A stretch of DNA of 8,569 nt from Bacteroidales bacterium (GTDB taxonomy: Bacteria > Bacteroidota > Bacteroidia > Bacteroidales > WCHB1-69). The translations under genes and the position numbers were made by a program. Location: assembly GCA_017618435.1 (NCBI GenBank), contig JAFZUH010000080.1:1-8569 (forward strand). Direction: 5' to 3'. Below are positions 1 to 6,504 of the stretch, piece after piece. Every line of letters begins with the position of its first letter. Position 1 is the first letter of the stretch. Below the pieces are notes generated by a model, which saw only the letters and a program-made list of their open reading frames with translations, made no database searches and had not been told where the DNA came from.

Positions 1-446
1 AAATCGGCGGAAAAGTCATTTGCAAGGTTTCTGCAAATGCCAAATCGGCGGAAAAGTCATTTGCAAGGTTTCTGCAAATGCTAAATCGGCGGAAAAGTCA
101 TTTGCAAGGTTTCTGCAAATGCCAAATCGGCGGAAAAGTCATTTGCAAGGTTTCTGCAAATGCCAAATCGGTGGAAAAGTCATTTGCAAGATTTTTGCAA
201 ACGCCAAATCGGCGGAAAAATCATTTGCAAGGTTTCTGCAAATGCCAAATCGGCGGAAAAGTCATTTGCAAGGTTTCTGCAAATGCCAAATCGGCGGAAA
301 AATCATTTGCAAGGTTTCTGCAAATGCCAAATCGGCGGAAAAGTCATTTGCAAGATTTTTGCAAATGCCAAATCGGCGGAAAAGTCATTTGCCGATTTTC
401 GGCAAACGCTAAATCGGTGGAAAAGTCATTTGCAAGGTTTCTGCAA
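1..446. repeat. Tandem array of a 41-bp hairpin-forming repeat
   Basis: Units begin at 1, 42, 83, 124, 165, 206, 247, 288, 329 and 370 (ten full copies), with a 36-bp eleventh copy at 411-446. There is no spacer between units, and the first base of the window is already a unit start, so the array probably continues to the left. Copies differ by only a few substitutions, such as ggcgg/ggtgg and aaaagtc/aaaaatc. Each unit holds an inverted repeat. In unit 1, CATTTGCA (17-24) pairs with TGCAAATG (32-39) around a 7-nt loop. Units at 165 and 329 have 7-bp arms TTTGCAA/TTGCAAA, and unit 370 has 8-bp arms TTTGCCGA/TCGGCAAA. All three forward frames are open, but 41 is not a multiple of 3 and no independent coding evidence exists. 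I read it as non-coding DNA of unknown function. I do not recognise the family. Confidence 0.95.
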
Positions 447-449
447 GAT

Positions 450-474
450 AAATCGAAAAAAATGTTATTTACAA
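450..474. repeat. Degenerate trailing copy of the 41-bp unit
   Basis: The 25 bases here align without gaps to the first 25 bases of the unit, with 18 matches. The conserved ends are AAATCG and ATTT-CAA, and the GC-rich centre has become A-rich. It starts 39 bases after the eleventh unit, close to the 41-bp period. This suggests a decayed twelfth copy, so the array once reached nearer the permease promoter. Confidence 0.55.
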
Positions 475-553
475 AAAAATAATCAATATTGTTTTTCACT
501 CCGCAGACAGTCCTACAAAAAATTATTTCTCCATTTCTCACCTAAAAAAGTTG

Positions 554-561
554 TATCTTTG
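554..561 (+). promoter_or_regulatory. Bacteroidota-type -7 box upstream of the ABC permease
   Basis: TATCTTTG matches the TAnnTTTG -7 consensus of the Bacteroidota primary sigma factor. It lies 37 bases before the permease ATG, predicting a leader of about 30 nt. No convincing TTTG -33 box stands at the usual distance, only T-rich sequence around 526-537. It is the likely promoter for the 599-3602 operon. Confidence 0.65.
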
Positions 562-598
562 CAGGCGGAAACAAGAACGGAACTTTTGTTGCAATTAG

Positions 599-1939
599 AT
601 GAAAAAAGTTTGGATAATAGTTAAAAGAGAATATCTGCAGGCGGTGCGGAAAAAGTCGTTTCTGATAATGACTTTTTTGGGGCCGATATTTATGGCGGCG
701 ATGTTTATCGTGCCGACCCTGTTGGTCAATTACGGCAAAGAAGACGTGCAAATTGCCGTATTGGACGAGTTGGGCATTTTTGACGATTTGGACAGCCCCA
801 ACGACAAAGATATTCATTTTACCTATGTAGAGGGCGATTTGGAAAGCCTGAAAAAAGACCTGATAAACAAAAAATATTCCGCCTTGCTCTATATTCCCGA
901 TGACAATATTTCCATAGGCGGTATGGTCTATTCCAACAAAACGCTCAATACGGGGGTGATGTCTTCCATATTGGCGGCGATGAAACGCAATTTTTCCAAC
1001 GCCATTCTTATCAGCGAATTTAATATCAACAAAGATTCATTGGATACCTATATCGAAAAACACACCAGCCGCATTGCCTTGGGCTATACCTTTATTGATG
1101 ACAATGGGGAAGAGGAAACCAAAGACTCTCACATTCGGGAGGTGCAACTGGTGGTAGGTATTTTGGTGGGCGTGGTTATCTATCTTTTTATTTTCCTGTA
1201 TTGCTCAATGGTGTTGAGAAGTGTTTTGGAAGAAAAGACCAATCGCATAGTCGAGGTAATTGTCTCTTCGGTAAAACCCCTGCAGTTGATGTCGGGCAAA
1301 ATCATAGGCGTTGCCCTTATCGGTCTGACACAATTGTTGCTTTGGGTACTGTTTACCTTTGCCATCTTGGGGGTGTTCGGATTGTTTTGGGCACAAGATA
1401 CAGGTGCTATCAATGAGGTGTTGCAAACGTCTGTGGATATGGATTCCTCCAATATGCTCGCAACGCAAATGGCAGACAATTCCGTCTTGCATGCTTTTTT
1501 GAGTATAAATTTTGTACAACTGATAGGTTTGTTTGTCTTTTATTTTTTGGCAGGCTATTTGTTGTATGCCTTTATGTTTGCCGCCATAGGTGCAGCCGTG
1601 GACAATGACACCGATTCCCATCAGTTTGTCAATATCCTGTCTATGCCGTTGCTGTTGGCGATGATAGTTTCCACATTTATCGCCGACAATCCTGACGGAC
1701 AGGCGGCCTTTTGGTTGTCGGTCATTCCGTTTACATCGCCCATAACAATGTTGATGCGTTTGCCCGCCGGCCCCGATGTGGTGCAGACATGGGAAATATG
1801 GCTATCGTGCAGCCTCTTGCTCCTGACTTGTATGCTTATGGCTTGGGCTGCCGCTAAAATATACCGCACCGGCATTTTGATGTACGGCAAAAAACCTTCG
1901 TTTAAAGAATTGTGGAAATGGTTGAAATATAAAAATTAA
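599..1939 (+). CDS. ABC-2 / NatB-type ABC transporter permease
   Basis: This 446-aa inner-membrane protein would form the membrane part of an ABC exporter and needs a separate ATPase. Topology fits the NatB/ABC-2 family: a short cytoplasmic start, one membrane helix at about residues 21-43, a large extracytoplasmic domain at about 45-180, then a cluster of helices at roughly 183-205, 235-263, 303-333, 345-363, 370-388 and 400-420. Directly after the second helix is the family's cytoplasmic motif, EEKTNRIVEVIVSS followed by LMSGKIIG (residues 211-237). The SVIPFTSPI segment (374-382) and the YRTGILMYGKKPS tail (422-434) are also typical of Bacteroidota members. The ATG is preceded by an AT-rich leader without a clear ribosome binding site. 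No ATP-binding subunit is in the window; the partner may lie left of the repeat array. The substrate cannot be told; family members include sodium/drug exporters. The MFS gene follows after 31 bases. Confidence 0.9.
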   Translation: MKKVWIIVKREYLQAVRKKSFLIMTFLGPIFMAAMFIVPTLLVNYGKEDVQIAVLDELGIFDDLDSPNDKDIHFTYVEGDLESLKKDLINKKYSALLYIPDDNISIGGMVYSNKTLNTGVMSSILAAMKRNFSNAILISEFNINKDSLDTYIEKHTSRIALGYTFIDDNGEEETKDSHIREVQLVVGILVGVVIYLFIFLYCSMVLRSVLEEKTNRIVEVIVSSVKPLQLMSGKIIGVALIGLTQLLLWVLFTFAILGVFGLFWAQDTGAINEVLQTSVDMDSSNMLATQMADNSVLHAFLSINFVQLIGLFVFYFLAGYLLYAFMFAAIGAAVDNDTDSHQFVNILSMPLLLAMIVSTFIADNPDGQAAFWLSVIPFTSPITMLMRLPAGPDVVQTWEIWLSCSLLLLTCMLMAWAAAKIYRTGILMYGKKPSFKELWKWLKYKN

Positions 1940-1970
1940 TTCATAATAAAATAAAATTAAATTAAACAAG

Positions 1971-3602
1971 ATGACAGAAGTTCAATTAAAAAAAGAAACC
2001 TTGAGAGATAGTGCAACCGCCCGATGGATTGCATTATTGTTGTTGGCATTTGCGATGTTTTGTTCATATATCTTTATGGACATCTTGTCGCCGATTAAGG
2101 ATTTGATGCAGGAAACCCGCGGCTGGTCTTCTACCGCTTTCGGGACAATGCAGGGAGCCGAAACGTTCTTGAATGTTTTTGTGTTTTTCCTTATTTTTGC
2201 AGGTATTATATTGGATAAAATGGGGGTGCGATTCACCGCCGTTCTTTCCGGTGCGGTAATGCTTGTCGGTGCATTGATAAAATGGTATGCCGTTTCGGAA
2301 ACTTTTATCGGCAGCGGCTTGGAAACATGGTTCACCAACCATTTGAACTATATCCCGTTGTTTGATGAATTGGGCGTTTCGCCGTTCTATCAAGATATGC
2401 CAGCCTCTGCCAAAGTGGCCGCCGTTGGCTTTATGATTTTCGGTTGCGGTGTCGAAATGGCCGGTATTACCGTCAGCCGCGGTATAGTAAAATGGTTCAA
2501 GGGCAGAGAAACCGCGTTGGCTATGGGCTCTGAAATGGCCTTGGCACGTTTGGGCGTGGCTACTTGTATGATATTTTCTCCTTTCTTCGCCAAATTGGGC
2601 GGAAGCGTAGACGTTTCCCGTTCTGTGGCTTTTGGTGTGGTATTGCTTTGCATCGCTTTGATGATGTTTATTGTCTATTTCTTTATGGACAAAAAACTTG
2701 ATGCCCAAACAGGAGAAGCAGAAGAAAAAGACGACCCGTTCAAAATATCCGATATTGGCAAGATTTTGTCAAGTAGCGGATTCTGGTTGGTGGCTTTGTT
2801 GTGCGTATTGTATTACTCGGCTATATTCCCCTTCCAAAAATATGCTGTAAATATGTTGCAATGCAACCTCGATTTGCAACAAGGCGAAGGATTTTGGACA
2901 GGCAATTCGGTAACCATTATCCAATATTTGATAATGTTGGTAGTGGCTGTTTGTGCTTTTGCCAGCAATTTTTCCAAAAACAAAAGCCTTAAAATCGGTT
3001 TGATGACTATGGCTGTAGTTGCTTTGGTGGTTTATTGTTATATGGGTTATATGCGAGGCACGGCAGAAACTATTTTTGCTGTTTTCCCCTTGTTGGCTGT
3101 AGCCATTACACCTATATTGGGCAGTTATGTGGACAACAAAGGTAAAGCCGCTTCCATGTTGATGATTGGCTCCCTGTTGTTGATTATCTGCCATCTTACC
3201 TTTGCTTTTGTTTTGCCAATGTTCAAAGGTAACGGTGTTGGTGGAGTTGTTGTTGCATATTGTACCATTTTGGTATTGGGTGCCTCTTTCTCATTGGTGC
3301 CTGCCGCTTTGTGGCCAAGTGTGCCCAAGTTGGTTGATGAAAAAATTATCGGCTCCGCCTACGCTTTGATATTTTGGATACAAAATATCGGTTTGTGGTT
3401 GTTCCCGTTGTTGATAGGAAAAGTGTTGGACAAAACCAATCCCGGCGTAGAAAATCCTTTGGAACTTAACTATACATGGCCATTGGTGATGTTGGCTTGT
3501 TTGGGTGTTGCCGCTCTGATTATAGGGGTTATTCTCAAAGCAGTGGACAAAAAACAACATATCGGTTTGGAAGAACCCAATATTAAAAAAGCACAAGAAT
3601 AA
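1971..3602 (+). CDS. MFS transporter, MFSD1-like
   Basis: This 543-aa protein is a major facilitator superfamily secondary transporter of the inner membrane with about 12 helices. The N-terminal half carries motif A between the second and third helices (GIILDKMGVR, residues 78-87). The second half has an equivalent loop, GSYVDNKGKAASM (384-396). A loop of about 40 residues with little hydrophobicity separates helices near 105-145, and a charged central cytoplasmic loop (240-262, rich in E, K and D) joins the halves. Motifs near the C-terminal half, WPSVPKLV (448-455), GSAYALIF and IQNIGLWLFP (470-479), resemble the eukaryotic MFSD1 group, which carries dipeptides in lysosomes; that the substrate here is a peptide is only inference. 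The ATG at 1971 follows an A/T-only leader. It is probably co-transcribed with the permease and ends just before a strong terminator. No functional link to the permease is evident. Confidence 0.87.
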   Translation: MTEVQLKKETLRDSATARWIALLLLAFAMFCSYIFMDILSPIKDLMQETRGWSSTAFGTMQGAETFLNVFVFFLIFAGIILDKMGVRFTAVLSGAVMLVGALIKWYAVSETFIGSGLETWFTNHLNYIPLFDELGVSPFYQDMPASAKVAAVGFMIFGCGVEMAGITVSRGIVKWFKGRETALAMGSEMALARLGVATCMIFSPFFAKLGGSVDVSRSVAFGVVLLCIALMMFIVYFFMDKKLDAQTGEAEEKDDPFKISDIGKILSSSGFWLVALLCVLYYSAIFPFQKYAVNMLQCNLDLQQGEGFWTGNSVTIIQYLIMLVVAVCAFASNFSKNKSLKIGLMTMAVVALVVYCYMGYMRGTAETIFAVFPLLAVAITPILGSYVDNKGKAASMLMIGSLLLIICHLTFAFVLPMFKGNGVGGVVVAYCTILVLGASFSLVPAALWPSVPKLVDEKIIGSAYALIFWIQNIGLWLFPLLIGKVLDKTNPGVENPLELNYTWPLVMLACLGVAALIIGVILKAVDKKQHIGLEEPNIKKAQE

Positions 3603-3614
3603 ACTATTTAGTAT

Positions 3615-3656
3615 AGAGCAAAGAGAGACCCAAACGTTTTTCTTTGCTCTTTTTTT
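3615..3656 (+). terminator. Strong intrinsic terminator after the MFS gene
   Basis: AGAGCAAAGA (3615-3624) pairs perfectly with TCTTTGCTCT (3641-3650) across a 16-nt loop. Six further Ts follow directly. It lies 12 bases past the MFS stop codon. The T run ends only 11 bases before the porin ATG at 3668. Confidence 0.88.
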
Positions 3657-3667
3657 ATTGTAAAAAC

Positions 3668-4741
3668 ATGTATTTTTTGAAGAAAAGTCTTTTAGTTCTC
3701 ATCTTTTTTGCGGGGGTAGCATGTGTGGCTGCCCAAGAGGCAGAAAAAAAACACCCGTATCGGCTCACAAAATTAGCCTTGGATGCCCGTGTGGATTTCG
3801 ATTATAGGAATTATAGCGATACAACGCCATCAAAGTTCGGCTTTGCCGGAAAGTATATCGATTTTATGTTAGACGGACACCTTACCGAAAAGTTTACCTA
3901 TCATTATCGCCAACGCTTGAATATTGCCGAGGCTTCTTTTTCTTCTTTCTATCGGGGCTGCGACTGGTTGTATCTGCAATATCGTATCAGTCCGAATTTC
4001 TCCGTTGAAGCGGGCAAACAATGTATTTATATCGGCGGTATAGAATATGATTTGGCCCCTATTGATGTGTATTTCGGGTCAGATTTTTGGGAAAATATCA
4101 CCTGCTATGAAGTCGGGGCTTCGGCTTCGTATTATTCGACAAACGAAAACCACCAATTGACCTTTCAGGTGTGCAATTCTCCTTTTGTGAGCAAACCTTT
4201 TGAAGGATTGTTGGCATACAATCTTATTTGGTATGGCAAAATGGGTGTGTTTTCTACTATCTATTCTGTGAATATGATAGAATATGAAAAAGGAAAATAC
4301 ATCAACTATATTGCTTTGGGCAATCAATTTAACATAAACAGCCTGATGTTTTATGTGGATTTTATCAACAGGGCAACCTCCAAGCAGGTATTTCTCTTTT
4401 CCGATTTCTCTGTGATTGGTGAGATAAAGTATACGATAAAAAATCGTGTGAGCATATTCGGCAAAGGAGGGTATGATGTCAATCATGCCCAATCGGCGGA
4501 TATAAATCCGTCAGCCTATTTTGACAGATGTGTTTTGCCCGGCACAGAATATTCTTTTGCCGGTCTGGGTACGGAGTTCTTTCCTATAAAAGACAGTCAG
4601 GCGGTAAGATTGCACGCTTTTTTTGCCGTTCAGAACAACAAATCTGCACTAACTACCTATCAGGCTAATCTCGGTTTGACTTGGAATGTTGATTTGTTGA
4701 AAGTCAGAAAGAGAAAACCGAGAAATAAAGATATTAAATAA
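3668..4741 (+). CDS. Outer-membrane porin, OprO/OprP-like
   Basis: This 357-aa protein is predicted to be exported and to form a beta-barrel in the outer membrane. I chose the ATG at 3668 because it begins a standard signal peptide: KK at residues 5-6, a hydrophobic core to about 18, and cleavage near VAA/Q (21-23). The longer reading from a TTG at 3644 would start inside the terminator stem. The mature part has many short strands of alternating aromatic and polar residues. It contains VEAGKQ, GGIEYDLAP and YFGSDFWEN (residues 113-143), which resemble the pore-lining region of Bacteroidota porins of the phosphate-selective porin O/P superfamily. The last strand (about 329-343) is followed by a basic tail, KVRKRKPRNKDIK, so the protein does not end on the usual terminal aromatic residue. 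C20 is not in a good lipobox context. The substrate is unknown. The Gate-domain gene follows after 23 bases with no terminator, suggesting co-transcription. Confidence 0.78.
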   Translation: MYFLKKSLLVLIFFAGVACVAAQEAEKKHPYRLTKLALDARVDFDYRNYSDTTPSKFGFAGKYIDFMLDGHLTEKFTYHYRQRLNIAEASFSSFYRGCDWLYLQYRISPNFSVEAGKQCIYIGGIEYDLAPIDVYFGSDFWENITCYEVGASASYYSTNENHQLTFQVCNSPFVSKPFEGLLAYNLIWYGKMGVFSTIYSVNMIEYEKGKYINYIALGNQFNINSLMFYVDFINRATSKQVFLFSDFSVIGEIKYTIKNRVSIFGKGGYDVNHAQSADINPSAYFDRCVLPGTEYSFAGLGTEFFPIKDSQAVRLHAFFAVQNNKSALTTYQANLGLTWNVDLLKVRKRKPRNKDIK

Positions 4742-4764
4742 CCCGAATTATAGACTGTTGGAAA

Positions 4765-5922
4765 ATGAAAAATAACAAACCGCAAAGACGAACCCTGATA
4801 GAAGCCCTTGTTTTTCTTGTCGTATTGGTGGTGGCGTGTTATATTTTGGGCACTCGTATGGGGGCACAAAATATGTTGAATACGATAATGAAAACCGCTC
4901 ACGATTTACTCTTGAACACCTGCTTCTATTTGATGGGTATTACCGTTTTGACAGGTGCATTGAGTAAGTTGTTCGCTGAATTTGGCGTAGTAACATTGTT
5001 GGAAAAGATATTGAAACCTTTGATGAAACCCTTGTACAACTTGCCGGGCGTGGCGGCTTTGGGCGGCGTGATGACTTTTCTTTCGGACAATCCTGCCATT
5101 ATTGCTTTGAGCAAGGACAAACGTTTCTCTTCTTATTTCAAAAAATACCAACTCATTTCTTTAACCAATTTCGGTACGGCATTCGGCATGGGGTTTATTG
5201 TCATTATCACTATGGTCGGTTACGGTCAAGGTACAGGTGCGATGGTGGGTTTTGTCGGGGCTGTTTGCGGCTCTATTATTTCCACACGTATTATGCAACG
5301 CCTTACCTTAAAAGCCTATCCTGAATTGCAAGAGCCTGTTTATGCCAAAGTAAATGTGGAAGAATCAGAGGCGGAGGAAGCAGATACGGCTTCCCAAGAA
5401 AGTGTTTTTATGCGTTTTCTGAATGCTATATTAGATGGCGGAAAAAATGGGGTGGAATTAGGTTTGGCAATCATTCCCGGGGTATTAATCATTACGACTT
5501 TTGTCATATTGATAACCTTTGGACCCGATACGGCAACGGGGCTTTATACAGGCGGTGCAGTGCAGGGCGTGCCTGTTTTGCCTTGGTTGGCAACAAAAAT
5601 ACATTGGGTGTTTGAATGGCTGTTCGGTTTTACCCACATGGAACTGATAGCGTTCCCGATGACCGCATTAGGCTCTGTCGGTGCCGCTTTGGGCTTGGCT
5701 CAAACGTTTTTTGACAGCGGATTTTTCGACGGCAATGCCGTTGCCGTTTGTACGGCTATAGGTATGTGTTGGAGCGGTTTCCTTTCCACCCATACAGCCA
5801 TGCTGGATTCTTTGGGTTATAGAAAATGTATTTCTAAAGCATTGTTGGCACATACCATTGCAGGACTTTGTGCCGGGGTTATTGCTCACTGGCTTTATGT
5901 GTTGGTGATGTTGATTTTTTAG
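4765..5922 (+). CDS. Double Gate-domain (nucleoside-recognition-like) membrane protein
   Basis: This 385-aa polytopic inner-membrane protein has two similar halves. The first (about residues 44-185) has a hydrophobic segment, then YNLPGVAALGGVMTFLSDNP (91-110) and LTNFGTAFGMGF (133-144). The second (about 228-385) has LAIIPGVLIITTFVILITFG, then a FPMTALGSVGAALG stretch (297-310) and AIGMCWSGFLSTHTAMLDS (331-349). This is the pattern of Gate-domain proteins, which are related to the SpmA/SpmB and nucleoside-transporter core. The halves are joined by an acidic cytoplasmic linker (about 193-212, EESEAEEAD). The layout also resembles the uncharacterised CD0519/CD1768 membrane-protein group, recalled from memory only. 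A transport role is likely, but no substrate can be named. The gene lies between the porin and the peroxidase on the same strand. The ATG is preceded by TTGGAAA, a weak possible ribosome binding site. Confidence 0.72.
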   Translation: MKNNKPQRRTLIEALVFLVVLVVACYILGTRMGAQNMLNTIMKTAHDLLLNTCFYLMGITVLTGALSKLFAEFGVVTLLEKILKPLMKPLYNLPGVAALGGVMTFLSDNPAIIALSKDKRFSSYFKKYQLISLTNFGTAFGMGFIVIITMVGYGQGTGAMVGFVGAVCGSIISTRIMQRLTLKAYPELQEPVYAKVNVEESEAEEADTASQESVFMRFLNAILDGGKNGVELGLAIIPGVLIITTFVILITFGPDTATGLYTGGAVQGVPVLPWLATKIHWVFEWLFGFTHMELIAFPMTALGSVGAALGLAQTFFDSGFFDGNAVAVCTAIGMCWSGFLSTHTAMLDSLGYRKCISKALLAHTIAGLCAGVIAHWLYVLVMLIF

Positions 5923-5957
5923 TATACAAATAGTTGAATTGATAAAATAAAGATATT

Positions 5958-6440
5958 ATGGAAACAATATATGATTTCAAAGCTTTGACAAGCAGAGGTG
6001 AGGAATTGGATTTTGCCCAATTCAAAGGAAAAGTGTTGTTGATTGTCAATACGGCAAGCAAATGCGGGTTTACACCTCAATTTACAGGTTTGGAGGAGTT
6101 GAACAAAAAGTATAAGGAACAAGGTTTGGTTATTATTGGCTTTCCTTGTAATCAGTTTGCCCACCAAGACCCGGATAGCGATGAGGAAATTTCAAGTTTT
6201 TGTCAATTGAACTATGGGGTAACTTTTCAAATAATGAAAAAAATAGACGTAAACGGGGAAACCGCTCATCCTATTTACGATTATTTGAAAAATGCCGCCC
6301 ATGGCATCTTGGGTAAAAATATCAAATGGAATTTTACCAAATTTCTCATTAGCAGAGACGGCGAACAAATCAAACGTTATTCTCCAATGACCAAACCATC
6401 AAAATTGGAAAAAGACATAGAACAAATGTTGAACCGCTAA
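5958..6440 (+). CDS. gpx: Glutathione-peroxidase-family thiol peroxidase
   Basis: This 160-aa cytoplasmic enzyme belongs to the GPx family, which reduces hydrogen and organic hydroperoxides. It is full length for a bacterial, non-secreted member. The catalytic cysteine is C36 in VNTASKCGFTPQ. The rest of the catalytic tetrad is Q66 in GFPCNQF and W124-N125 in KWNFTKFL. A cysteine instead of selenocysteine, plus C82 in the position of the resolving cysteine (SSFCQLNYGVTF), indicates reduction by thioredoxin rather than glutathione, as in most bacterial and plant homologues. The usual GxQEP following NQF is AHQDP here, a mild variation. It lies 35 bases after the Gate-domain gene with no terminator between, so it may be the last gene of that operon. 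A separate promoter was not found. A hairpin terminator follows. Confidence 0.95.
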   Translation: METIYDFKALTSRGEELDFAQFKGKVLLIVNTASKCGFTPQFTGLEELNKKYKEQGLVIIGFPCNQFAHQDPDSDEEISSFCQLNYGVTFQIMKKIDVNGETAHPIYDYLKNAAHGILGKNIKWNFTKFLISRDGEQIKRYSPMTKPSKLEKDIEQMLNR

Positions 6441-6452
6441 ATGTGAAGCGGT
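6433..6452 (+). other. Small hairpin over the peroxidase stop codon
   Basis: ACCGCT (6433-6438) can pair with AGCGGT (6447-6452) across 8 nt, enclosing the TAA stop at 6438-6440. It stands just before the main terminator and may protect the 3' end, but six base pairs can occur by chance. Confidence 0.3.
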
Positions 6453-6466
6453 GGGGTGCTGAATAT

Positions 6467-6503
6467 AAGAGAGAATACCTTTTATGTGTATTCTCTCTTT
6501 TGT
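6467..6503. terminator. Terminator between convergent genes
   Basis: AAGAGAGAATAC (6467-6478) pairs perfectly with GTATTCTCTCTT (6488-6499) around a 9-nt loop, and TTGTTTT follows on the plus strand. It serves the peroxidase transcript. The minus-strand gene ends at 6505, immediately before this hairpin. Reading that way the U run is poor (TTATATTC), so termination there is possible but weaker. Confidence 0.82.
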
Positions 6504-6504
6504 T

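Noticed and set aside
1..446. CRISPR array
   Set aside because: The units follow each other directly with no unique spacers, and no cas genes are in the window.
344..541. Minus-strand reading frame of 65 codons between array and promoter
   Set aside because: It overlaps the repeat and the permease promoter region and has no recognisable protein features.
20..624. Three overlapping Lys/Cys-rich reading frames over the repeats
   Set aside because: All three frames give the same repeated peptide because of the 41-bp phase. None has a promoter or leader of its own, and the frames end in unrelated sequence.
2064..2708. 214-codon minus-strand frame inside the MFS gene
   Set aside because: It is the complement of clear transmembrane coding sequence, rich in His/Gln as expected of a shadow, with no protein family signal.
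3644..3667. Earlier TTG start for the porin
   Set aside because: It lies in the stem of the upstream terminator. The ATG at 3668 begins a proper signal peptide.
4491..4500. Copy of the array sequence AATCGGCGGA inside the porin gene
   Set aside because: Only about ten bases match and they fit the porin codons, so chance is the better explanation.
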